A stretch of DNA of 12,601 bases from the NCBI GenBank assembly GCA_019420945.1, contig JAHZGF010000020.1:1-12601 (forward strand), in the 5' to 3' direction. The notes under the pieces were generated by a model. It saw only the letters and a program-made list of their open reading frames with translations, had not been told where the DNA came from and made no database searches. Of the stretch, positions 6,435 through 12,601 are shown piece after piece. A program made the translations under genes and the position numbers. Numbering within the stretch: position 1 is the stretch's first letter; each line of letters opens with the position of its first letter. This DNA comes from Clostridiales bacterium (GTDB taxonomy: Bacteria; Bacillota; Clostridia; Oscillospirales; Oscillospiraceae).

Positions 6435-7049
6435 CTGAATGAAACCGGCTTTGACCTGTGGGCCGATGGCTATGACCAGAGCGTGGGTCTATCTGACGAA
6501 AATGACACTTATCCCTTTGCGGGATATAAACAGATTTTAAATGCCATCTATAACCGGGTGTCGTCCCAAGCCGCCAAAACCGTTCTGGACATCGGTTTTG
6601 GCACCGGTACTCTGACCACTCGTCTCTACCAACAGGGCTGCCAAATTTACGGCCAGGACTTCTCCCCTCGGATGTTGGAGATGGCCCAGCAAAAGATGCC
6701 GGGGGCTCATCTGTATCAAGGGGATTTCTCCCGGGGCCTTGCCCCGGAACTTCAGGCGTTGCAATATGATGCCATCATCGCCACCTACTCCCTGCATCAC
6801 CTGACCGACAGCCAGAAGGTCACTCTGCTCCAGAGGCTGGTACCGCTGCTGACCCCCGGCGGCGGCATCTACATCGGCGATGTGGCCTTTGAAACCCGAC
6901 AGGAACTGGACGCCTGCCGGGCCCAGGTTGGGGAAGCCTGGGATGACGACGAAATCTACTTTGTCTGTGAAGAGCTCAGGCCTCACCTTCCCAACCTGAT
7001 CTTTACAAAATATTCGGAATGCGCCGGTTTGCTGGAGTTCCGGCCATAA
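6432..7049 (+). CDS. Class I SAM-dependent methyltransferase
   Basis: This 205-residue protein transfers a methyl group from S-adenosylmethionine; the substrate is unknown. SAM-binding motif I is VLDIGFGTGTL at residues 51-61. A motif II/III acidic strand (YGQDFS, then GDFS) and a motif-IV-like ATYSLHHLT at 117-125 follow. The length and the N-terminal MLNETGFDLWADGYDQSV agree with a common Firmicutes family of about 205 residues, so the gene looks intact despite the adjoining element. It is apparently transcribed with the recombinase, as no other promoter is seen in the 6-bp gap. Its composition resembles the GC-rich genes to the right more than the recombinase, supporting a host origin. It could instead be cargo, if the element end lies between 7049 and 7124. 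Confidence 0.85.
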   Translation: MLNETGFDLWADGYDQSVGLSDENDTYPFAGYKQILNAIYNRVSSQAAKTVLDIGFGTGTLTTRLYQQGCQIYGQDFSPRMLEMAQQKMPGAHLYQGDFSRGLAPELQALQYDAIIATYSLHHLTDSQKVTLLQRLVPLLTPGGGIYIGDVAFETRQELDACRAQVGEAWDDDEIYFVCEELRPHLPNLIFTKYSECAGLLEFRP

Positions 7050-7077
7050 GACGGTACCACAATCCAGCAACAGAAAA

Positions 7078-7110
7078 CGCCCGTTCTCCGGTTTTGCCGG
7101 AGAACGGGCG
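7078..7110. terminator. Bidirectional Rho-independent terminator between convergent genes
   Basis: CGCCCGTTCTCCGG (7078-7091) and CCGGAGAACGGGCG (7097-7110) are perfect 14-bp inverted arms with a TTTTG loop. AAAA precedes the stem and TAATTATCTTT follows it, so it can end both the rightward methyltransferase transcript and the leftward antiporter transcript. Confidence 0.88.
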
Positions 7111-7123
7111 TAATTATCTTTCG

Positions 7124-8836
7124 TTAGGGTTTTTTGCCTACAAAACGTACCACGACGCCCATGAAGAGAACACCCAACAGCAGAGCGATCCACACCGGAA
7201 CCCCAAAGCTGGTCAGCAGTGTTCCAAAGAGAACGCTGGTTACTGCCACTGTAAGGGCATAGGGCATCTGGGTTTTCACATGGTCCATGGTCTCACAGCC
7301 CGCTCCCAAGGCTGCCAAAATCGTGCAGTCTGTCATAGGGGAGCAATGGTCGCCAAAAATAGAACCTGACAGAACGGAAGCCACGCAGGCCAGCATAAAG
7401 GGGTCAGAGGCAGGCTGTTCCGCAATACCACTGACGGCGGCCACAATGGGGATGGCCATGGGCATCACCATAAACATGCAGCCATAGCTTCCCGCTGCAA
7501 AGGACACCACGCAGCAGGCCAGGAAGATCAGGGTAGGCACCAGCAGCTTGGGCACCCCGGCCTGAATGACGTCCACCACAAAATAGACGGTACCCAGCTG
7601 GTCCACCACACCCGCCAGGGTCCAGGCAAGGACCAGCACGACAATGGTGGGAATCAGAGAGGAAGCACCGTCCAACCAGGCCAGAATGCCTTCTCCCAGG
7701 GAGAACAGCCCCATCAGCGTGCCCATCAGCAGAGCCACAATGCCCGCCAGGAAGGCTGCCTCCAAAACCAGCTGAATGGTATCAGCGCATCCAATAATCA
7801 ACGCCAGATCTCCAAAGCGGAAACCATTGGGATCGATGATCCCCTGGGCAATGGCGCTCTGGCGTCCGGTGGTATAAAAGGCCACCAGCGCAAAAACCAA
7901 CAGCAGCAATACACTGCCGAAGGCCAGGGCAATACGCCCCCACTCCTTGTCCGTGGCGTTAGAGCCGGGAAGTTCCTCCCGCCGGTCTGTTGCCACTTGG
8001 GTGCCCGCCTTCAGAGGCTGGCCGCCCCGGGCCCGGCGCTCCGCCGCCAACATAGGGCCGTATTCTCGGCCCAAAATGGTAGTCAGCAAAATGAAAACCA
8101 GGGCAAAAATACAGTAAAAACAATAGGGAATGCTGTGGAAAAAGATCTGAAATGCGTTTGCATGTGCCCCGGCCGCGTCCAATCCCTCCTGAATGACGGA
8201 CACTTCCACCGCCACCCAGCTGGAGATCACCGAAATTCCCGCCAGCGGAGCTGCCGTGGAATCCACAATATAGGACAGCCGCTCCCGGCTCACCTTGGCC
8301 TTGTCGGAGACGGGACACAGCACCGGCCCCGAAATGAGGGCATTGGCATAGTCGTCAAAGAAAAACAGGGTGCAAAACAGCTGACTGACCAGATTCATTT
8401 TGCGGGGGCTGTTCAGTCGTCCTGTGAGCTTACGGGCCATAGTCTCAAAACCGCCGCTGCGGCGGATGACACCCTCCAGGCCACCTACCGCCACACACAG
8501 GATAAGCACCTGGACATTGCCCCGATCTGCAGAAGTATCAACAATTCCCACCACCATGTGATGGAAGGTATCATAAAAAATTCCGTGGCCGTTAACCACC
8601 GCCAGCATGGCGGAACCGGTAACCACACCCGCCAACAGCGACATAATCACATCGCCAGTCAGGAAGGCCAGCGCTACTGTAAAAATGGGCGGCACAAGGG
8701 ATATCCATCCCAAGGCGCTTCCCAACTCCTCCGCGGCCTCTATCTCAGACAGCCACCCCATACACAGCGCCATAAACGCAATCAGCGCAAGCACCAGCAG
8801 GCAGAGTAAAAGTGATGCAGTCTTTTTCTTTCCCAT
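7124..8836 (-). CDS. NhaC-family Na+/H+ antiporter
   Basis: This 570-residue membrane protein belongs to the NhaC antiporter family. Such proteins exchange sodium (in some members also organic acids) for protons across the cytoplasmic membrane. Family signatures are FFFDDYANALISGPV at about residues 158-172, YIVDSTAAPLAGISVISSW at about 189-207, and GSIFGDHCSPMTD at 491-503. About a dozen hydrophobic segments are visible, with a charged cytoplasmic loop near residues 262-300 (RRARGG, DRREELPG). The length is slightly above the family's usual range because of an extended N-terminus and that loop. The start ATG 8836 has a GAGG ribosome binding site 7 bases upstream. It is the last gene of the leftward cluster and ends at the bidirectional terminator. 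The exact substrate cannot be set from sequence alone. Confidence 0.88.
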   Translation of the reverse strand: MGKKKTASLLLCLLVLALIAFMALCMGWLSEIEAAEELGSALGWISLVPPIFTVALAFLTGDVIMSLLAGVVTGSAMLAVVNGHGIFYDTFHHMVVGIVDTSADRGNVQVLILCVAVGGLEGVIRRSGGFETMARKLTGRLNSPRKMNLVSQLFCTLFFFDDYANALISGPVLCPVSDKAKVSRERLSYIVDSTAAPLAGISVISSWVAVEVSVIQEGLDAAGAHANAFQIFFHSIPYCFYCIFALVFILLTTILGREYGPMLAAERRARGGQPLKAGTQVATDRREELPGSNATDKEWGRIALAFGSVLLLLVFALVAFYTTGRQSAIAQGIIDPNGFRFGDLALIIGCADTIQLVLEAAFLAGIVALLMGTLMGLFSLGEGILAWLDGASSLIPTIVVLVLAWTLAGVVDQLGTVYFVVDVIQAGVPKLLVPTLIFLACCVVSFAAGSYGCMFMVMPMAIPIVAAVSGIAEQPASDPFMLACVASVLSGSIFGDHCSPMTDCTILAALGAGCETMDHVKTQMPYALTVAVTSVLFGTLLTSFGVPVWIALLLGVLFMGVVVRFVGKKP

Positions 8837-8861
8837 GTATCTGCCTCATTTCTAAGACTGC

Positions 8862-8884
8862 AAGGCCCCCAGAATGGGGGCCTT
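8862..8884 (+). terminator. GC-rich hairpin with a T-tract in the rightward direction
   Basis: AAGGCCCCC (8862-8870) and GGGGGCCTT (8876-8884) pair perfectly, and an extra A-T pair can close the loop. GATTTTTG follows on the plus strand, the layout of a rightward intrinsic terminator, although both flanking genes run leftward. In the leftward direction the stem is followed by GCAGTCTTAG, which lacks a U-tract, and it sits 25 bp before the antiporter start. Confidence 0.5.
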
Positions 8885-8945
8885 GATTTTTGTATTGTAT
8901 CCACTCCCGATTTCGCGGTTTCAGGCTCTTTGGCCGTCTTGGTTG

Positions 8946-8974
8946 GGGACGGCGGAGCGACTTTCCGCCGTCCC
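8946..8974. repeat. Perfect 11-bp inverted repeat
   Basis: GGGACGGCGGA (8946-8956) and TCCGCCGTCCC (8964-8974) flank a 7-base loop. There is no T-tract on either side. It could be an RNA hairpin in the antiporter leader or part of a dispersed intergenic repeat. Confidence 0.5.
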
Positions 8975-9005
8975 TGTTTGAAAGGCGAGTCGGATGGACT
9001 CACGT

Positions 9006-9034
9006 TCAAAACGCCCTGAGCTGGGACGTTTTGA
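9006..9034 (-). terminator. Possible terminator of the MATE-amidohydrolase transcript
   Basis: TCAAAACG (9006-9013) and CGTTTTGA (9027-9034) pair, and three further C-G pairs form inside after a one-base bulge. Read leftward, it comes 17 bp after the amidohydrolase stop and ends in GTTTTGA, so the A- and U-runs lie in the stem itself. This is an atypical but possible intrinsic terminator. Confidence 0.4.
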
Positions 9035-9051
9035 CCTTGGTTTGGATGCCT

Positions 9052-10680
9052 TTACTTCTCGTAGACGATCTTGCCGCCCACAATGGTCATCACGCAGGAG
9101 GTCTGCAGAATCTCCTCGGGATCGCATTCCACAATGTTGTGGTCCAGCACGCAGATGTCCGCAAACATGTTGGGGGCCAGAGTACCATACAGGTGAGAAG
9201 CATTGGCCGCACAGGCAGAACCATAGGTGTAGGCACTGACCGCCTCCCAAGAGGCGATCTTCTCCTGGGGAATCCAGCCGCCTTCCGGCTTGCCATCAAA
9301 GGCAGACTGCCGCGTGATGGCATTGTAAAGGCCGTTGAAGGGGTTGACATCCACCACCGGAGAGTCGGTGCCGAAGGCCAGCGTAGATCCGCTGTCCAGG
9401 ATACGGCGGAAGGGCCACATCAGCTGAGCCCGATCCAGTCCCAGATCCCGCTCGATGCCGTTGGGGTCGATCAGGGCGTGGGGCGGCTGCATGGAGGGCA
9501 GCACATGGGCCTTGGCCAGCCGTGCGATGTCCTCATACTGGAAGTTCTCCAGGTGCTCCAGAGTGTGCTGCAGATAGGGCTTATAGCCGTATTTGGCCTC
9601 TGCCTCCTGGCAATAATCCAGCATCAGGTGAATGGCCTGATCGCCGATGGTATGCACCCGCATGGAGAAGTCATTCTCGTGGGCTTCCAGCAGCAGCTTG
9701 CGCATCTCATCCGGCGGTACAGTAGGTTTGCCCACATCGCCGGGATAGGCGGCATTGGCATAGGGCTCCTTCAGATAGGCGGTGTGGCAAGAGGACACGC
9801 CGTCAAAGAAGTGCTTCACGCCGTTGCAGTAGAGCATGGGGCCCTGATATTTTTCCCGCATCTCCACCGCCCGTTCCATACCGTGGACCATGGTGGGATA
9901 CATATGCACCCGAACGGTAAGCTTTCCTTCCGCCTCCATACGGCTGTAAACATCGTCCCGGACGAAGTCCATTCCGGGCACCGCCATCATGGACATATCG
10001 CAGATGGAGGTGATGCCGTAGCTGTTGAGGATTTGCATGAAGTGCTCGTAGAAGCCGTCAATCTCCTCCGCCGGGAAATCATAGATTACACGGCAGAGCG
10101 AGGTGGCCGCCGCCTCATGGAAGGTTCCCAAAGGCTCCCCCTGCTCATCCCGGTCAATAAAACCGCCGGGAATGTCAGGCGTGTTCTTATCGATACCCAG
10201 CAGCTTCATGCCATAGCTGTTAATCCACATGGTATGGCAGTCACCGGATACCATGGCCACCGGCCGATCCGGATAAACCGCATCCAGGGAATACTTGGTG
10301 GGCATCACCGGGTTATCCCACAGAGGATGATACCAGCCAGCGCCAATCAACCATTTATCCTTGGGCACCAGATCCGCCACATCTGCCAGACCGGCCACGC
10401 ACTGCTCCTCACTGGTATCAGTCAGGCTGACCTTTACCTTGGGGTCCGCGTACAGGCCCGACATGAAGGCATGGAGGTGAGCATCATGCATACCAGGCAT
10501 AATCAGCTGCTCGCCAAAATCAATCACCTTGGTATCCGGCCCCAGGAAACGCTCCAGCATGGTCATGGGACCCGCATGAAGGATCTTATCGCCGCCAATG
10601 GCTACGAAACCCGCAAAGGTATCTTTCCCTGTTCCCTTATAAATATGGGCACTTTTCAGGATCAGATCCGCCGCTTTCAT
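9052..10680 (-). CDS. YtcJ-type amidohydrolase (Amidohydro_3 family)
   Basis: This 542-residue protein is a predicted cytoplasmic metal-dependent amidohydrolase of the YtcJ/AepA/N-substituted-formamide-deformylase type. It probably hydrolyses an N-acyl or amide bond in an unknown small molecule. The metal site begins with PGMHDAHLHAF (D66, H68, H70). Later candidate ligands are H343 in RVHTIGDQAI, H376 in LEHLENF and D439 in FGTDSPV. Other family features are SGDCHTMWINS (145-155) and NGVKHFFDG (286-294). The length matches the family, and there is no signal peptide. An AAAGGAG ribosome binding site precedes ATG 10680. The gene lies 43 bp downstream of the MATE gene on the same strand, so the two are probably one operon. 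The pairing with an exporter suggests it processes a compound that is also transported, but this is inference. Confidence 0.88.
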   Translation of the reverse strand: MKAADLILKSAHIYKGTGKDTFAGFVAIGGDKILHAGPMTMLERFLGPDTKVIDFGEQLIMPGMHDAHLHAFMSGLYADPKVKVSLTDTSEEQCVAGLADVADLVPKDKWLIGAGWYHPLWDNPVMPTKYSLDAVYPDRPVAMVSGDCHTMWINSYGMKLLGIDKNTPDIPGGFIDRDEQGEPLGTFHEAAATSLCRVIYDFPAEEIDGFYEHFMQILNSYGITSICDMSMMAVPGMDFVRDDVYSRMEAEGKLTVRVHMYPTMVHGMERAVEMREKYQGPMLYCNGVKHFFDGVSSCHTAYLKEPYANAAYPGDVGKPTVPPDEMRKLLLEAHENDFSMRVHTIGDQAIHLMLDYCQEAEAKYGYKPYLQHTLEHLENFQYEDIARLAKAHVLPSMQPPHALIDPNGIERDLGLDRAQLMWPFRRILDSGSTLAFGTDSPVVDVNPFNGLYNAITRQSAFDGKPEGGWIPQEKIASWEAVSAYTYGSACAANASHLYGTLAPNMFADICVLDHNIVECDPEEILQTSCVMTIVGGKIVYEK

Positions 10681-10723
10681 CCTACAATCACTCCTTTATC
10701 ATCTGTTAAACCATATTGCTTAC

Positions 10724-12112
10724 TTACTTGGCCTCAACCAGTCCCTTGAGCCGCTTGGACTCCCGAACCATCAGAAGGACAGTGACAATGAAGGCCAGAC
10801 CGTCAGCCACAGGCAGTGCGGCCCAAACGCCGGTGATACCCATATTGAAGACGAATACCATGACCAGCATAACCAGAGAGGACAGGATCAGATAACGGCC
10901 AATGCCGGTGAAGACAGCGGCGATCAGCTTGGTGACAGCCTCAAAGTAGCTGGACATGATGGAGATGCAGGAGCCCAACCAGGCGCAGGCAATGGCAATC
11001 CGAACAGCGGGCACGGTGACCTCCACCAGGGCGGCGTCACCACCGCAGAACAGCACGCAGATCTGCCGGGCCAACAGCTCAAAGGCGACACACACGACGC
11101 CCACCGAGATCAGGTTTGCCAGCACCGAAGAAGTCATCAGAGAACGCAGCCGCTGGAACATCTTCTCGCCCAGGTTGTAGGAAATAATGGGAGTCGTGCC
11201 AGTGGAGATGGAGGTGGTAAACATATTCAGAATGTAGACCACATAGCCGCTGATGATGGCATAGGCGGCAATATGCAGATCGGTACCCACCTTGCCGATA
11301 ATGTTGTTGATGATAATAGTAAACACGGAAGTGGAAGCCTGCACGCAGAAGTAAGGCAGGGCGATCTTAATGGCTTCCAGATTGACCTTCCAATCCAGCC
11401 GGATGTCCTTCCGATGATAACGGAAAGCGGTTTTCTTGCTGAAGAAAAAGTAAATGCCAAAGAAGGACCAGCCGCCGATGGAGAACGCATAGTACCAGCC
11501 GGTACCCACAATGCCGAAGTTGGCAATAAAGCAGTTGATGTACAGATAAACAACGCCCAGGATAGCAGTAATGGTCATTGCTGCAGTGGACAGGGAGGGA
11601 CGCTCATCCATCCGGAAGAAGAACACCACAGTCTGGCCATAGCCGCAGAAGGGATAACCTACGCCGAACACGCGGATGAAGGGAACCATGTAGTGCATGT
11701 ACTCGTCGGGAGTACCCAGCAGACGGGCAATCGCCGGGGCAAACGCGATGAGGCACAGGCCTACTACAAACATAAACAGTGCGATAAAGAAGGTACCAGT
11801 GGCAAAGGCTTGCCGGGCTCCTTCTTTGTCACCCGAACCCATCTTAATGGCAGCAACGGTAGAAAGTCCGATACCAAAGCCGGTACCGATGGCAATCTGC
11901 AGGTTTTCCAGCGGCATGACCAGGCCGACGCAGGCCAGGCCATCCACGCCCAAACCATTGCCGATGATAATACCTTCCAGAATAACCATGATGGCCTGAG
12001 CCAACATACCAATTAAGGTTAGGCCACCATACTTAATGACCAGGCGTGTTGTCGATTGTGTTGCAAACTCATGATCAGTCTTTGCAACAGCAGCAGCATT
12101 CTCAGACGACAT
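10724..12112 (-). CDS. MATE-family multidrug/toxin efflux transporter
   Basis: This 462-residue integral membrane protein has about 12 hydrophobic segments in two similar halves, the layout and length usual for MATE (MOP superfamily) transporters. Stretches such as GMLAQAIMVILEGIIIGNGLG near the N-terminus and the matching SVFTIIINNIIGKVG at the start of the second half are typical. Such proteins export cationic drugs or metabolites in exchange for Na+ or H+; the substrate here is unknown. The start is ATG 12112, 8 bases after GGAG at 12121-12124; an in-frame TTG at 12118 is only 2 bases from that site. It is the first gene of the cluster, with the amidohydrolase 43 bp downstream. A promoter about 340 bp upstream implies a long leader that may control it. 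Confidence 0.9.
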   Translation of the reverse strand: MSSENAAAVAKTDHEFATQSTTRLVIKYGGLTLIGMLAQAIMVILEGIIIGNGLGVDGLACVGLVMPLENLQIAIGTGFGIGLSTVAAIKMGSGDKEGARQAFATGTFFIALFMFVVGLCLIAFAPAIARLLGTPDEYMHYMVPFIRVFGVGYPFCGYGQTVVFFFRMDERPSLSTAAMTITAILGVVYLYINCFIANFGIVGTGWYYAFSIGGWSFFGIYFFFSKKTAFRYHRKDIRLDWKVNLEAIKIALPYFCVQASTSVFTIIINNIIGKVGTDLHIAAYAIISGYVVYILNMFTTSISTGTTPIISYNLGEKMFQRLRSLMTSSVLANLISVGVVCVAFELLARQICVLFCGGDAALVEVTVPAVRIAIACAWLGSCISIMSSYFEAVTKLIAAVFTGIGRYLILSSLVMLVMVFVFNMGITGVWAALPVADGLAFIVTVLLMVRESKRLKGLVEAK

Positions 12113-12153
12113 AAACAATGCTCCTTTCTTTTCTCTTTCTCATTTTCCGTTTT

Positions 12154-12179
12154 GGGCAGAATCAACAATTTGTCCGCCC
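12154..12179 (-). promoter_or_regulatory. Hairpin in the MATE leader near the ribosome binding site
   Basis: GGGCAGA (12154-12160) and TCCGCCC (12173-12179) pair, with one wobble, and three further CAA/TTG pairs can form inside. Read leftward, the sequence after the stem is AAAACGG, so it is not an intrinsic terminator. It ends about 25 bases before the MATE ribosome binding site. Confidence 0.35.
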
Positions 12180-12243
12180 TTCTGATCGCAGTATATACTA
12201 CAAATCGCCCGGTTTAAAACTGTCTTTCAGGTTCAAAATGCCC

Positions 12244-12281
12244 CAAACCCGGGTAGGTTTGCGGGTAAACCCGGGTAAACC
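12244..12281 (-). repeat. AAACCCGGGTA direct repeats forming mutually exclusive hairpins
   Basis: AAACCCGGGTA occurs at 12245-12255 and 12267-12277, a 22-bp period, and CGGGTA recurs a third time at 12262-12267. In leftward RNA, GGTTT (12281-12277) can pair with AAACC (12260-12256), or CAAACC (12261-12256) can pair with GGTTTG (12249-12244). The two hairpins share 12256-12260 and cannot form together. At DNA level the repeats could be a regulator's binding sites two helical turns apart. Confidence 0.45.
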
Positions 12282-12456
12282 ACCAGCAAACTTCTCCGGT
12301 TTTGCGGCTTTTGCGCATCTTCTCTTTTCTAATTTCATCTTCAAGAATGTTCATCCCAAAAATGCCCTTACCATGGCATAATAATGAATTTAGAGACATT
12401 TGGGATCAGAAGATTTCCCTCAATTTGGTGCAAAACTTGAGAACATGTAGTTTAGC

Positions 12457-12484
12457 ATTATAACTTAACCTCATCCTGACGCAA
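12457..12484 (-). promoter_or_regulatory. Sigma-A-type promoter upstream of the MATE gene
   Basis: On the minus strand TTGCGT (12484-12479) and TATAAT (12462-12457) are 16 bp apart. The -10 box is a perfect consensus in an AT-rich context. Transcription would begin near 12450 and run leftward into the MATE gene. A second, weaker -10-like box (TATACT on the minus strand, 12195-12190) lies nearer the gene but lacks a good -35. Confidence 0.55.
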
Positions 12485-12551
12485 GCAGTACATTATCTCA
12501 AGTAAACTCATTCATTAAACCAGCTGCCAATAGGATCCATGCGAAAAAGAA

Positions 12552-12579
12552 AAGCGGTCAGATATGTATCTGACCGCTT
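12552..12579 (-). terminator. Rho-independent terminator of a leftward gene outside the window
   Basis: AAGCGGTCAGATA (12552-12564) and TATCTGACCGCTT (12567-12579) form a near-continuous palindrome. Read leftward, the stem is followed by TTCTTTTTCGC, a good U-tract. This separates the MATE cluster from the next gene to the right, which probably also runs leftward. Confidence 0.75.
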
Positions 12580-12601
12580 CTTCGTGTTGGCATTACCTAT
12601 C

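Larger units (their letters stand above)
8837..9051. other. Hairpin-rich spacer between amidohydrolase and antiporter genes
   Basis: These 215 bp hold no convincing gene but at least three clear inverted repeats: 8862-8884, 8946-8974 and 9006-9034, plus short GAGTC/GACTC arms at 8987-9001. They may combine a terminator for the amidohydrolase transcript, the antiporter promoter and leader, and possibly a dispersed intergenic repeat. A TACAAT -10-like box on the minus strand has no good -35 partner. Confidence 0.6.
12113..12450 (-). promoter_or_regulatory. Long predicted 5' leader of the MATE gene, with several inverted repeats
   Basis: If transcription starts near 12450, the leader is about 340 nt. 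It holds three foldable segments: 12353-12406 (8-bp outer arms ATCCCAAA/TTTGGGAT and 5-bp inner arms ATGCC/GGCAT), 12244-12281 (two hairpins that share one arm) and 12154-12179 (GGGCAGA paired with TCCGCCC, including one G-U pair). It contains no convincing gene; an alternative 46-codon ORF starting at 12354 has only a weak ribosome binding site. I do not recognise a known riboswitch class. Confidence 0.4.

Noticed and set aside
7997..8809. Plus-strand open frame of 270 codons opposite the antiporter
   Set aside because: Shadow of a membrane protein gene; low-complexity Q/H/N-rich translation with no initiation signal.
8890..10749. Long plus-strand open frame (619 codons) opposite the amidohydrolase
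   Set aside because: It is a shadow of the amidohydrolase gene: composition is histidine/glycine-rich and non-protein-like, it starts inside a hairpin region and has no ribosome binding site. The opposite strand shows full amidohydrolase motifs.
12214..12399. Minus-strand 61-codon ORF in the MATE leader
   Set aside because: No suitable ribosome binding site before the first ATG; a 46-codon form from 12354 has only AAGGG at 10 bases. The translation is not family-like and spans the repeats. A regulatory leader ORF is not excluded.
1..12601. CRISPR array, tRNA or rRNA genes
   Set aside because: No regularly spaced repeats, cloverleaf-like arms or rRNA-like stretches were seen on either strand.

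Overview
The window looks like chromosomal DNA from a fairly GC-rich gut-type Firmicute, probably an Oscillospiraceae relative (inferred from codon usage, strong AGGAGG-type ribosome binding sites and the gene families; no rRNA or other phylogenetic marker is present). It divides into two parts that meet at about 6425-6432.

Left part, 1 to about 6425: the right-hand portion of an integrative mobilizable or conjugative element. Two leftward genes come first: a hypothetical protein cut off by the window edge, and a 286-residue protein with a sigma-region-4-like helix-turn-helix. A divergent intergenic region with a small palindrome and a possible 32-codon ORF separates them from a rightward series: a CHC2 zinc-finger primase-like protein, an overlapping SF3 (D5/P4-type) helicase, a MOBV (Pre/Mob) relaxase, a 60-residue unknown protein, and a TnpX-type large serine recombinase. 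The recombinase has its own promoter and a leader hairpin. Together these genes could cover element replication (zinc finger plus helicase), DNA nicking for transfer (relaxase) and excision/integration (recombinase). The left end and any conjugation genes lie outside the window.

Right part, about 6432 to 12601: probable host chromosome. A class I SAM-dependent methyltransferase begins 6 bp after the recombinase stop codon, and its ribosome binding site lies in the last recombinase codons, so the element end falls at or very near the start of this gene. The methyltransferase converges on a leftward cluster across a strong bidirectional terminator. In transcription order the cluster is a MATE-family efflux protein, a YtcJ-type amidohydrolase 43 bp downstream, and, after a 215-bp spacer with several inverted repeats, an NhaC-family antiporter. 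A good sigma-A-type promoter about 340 bp upstream of the MATE gene implies a long leader with several inverted repeats, including two hairpins that cannot form together. A terminator at the right edge ends a leftward gene outside the window.

The most interesting points are the element/methyltransferase junction, the long structured leader of the MATE gene, the hairpin-rich spacer before the antiporter, and a replication module with a primase zinc finger but no recognisable primase catalytic domain.
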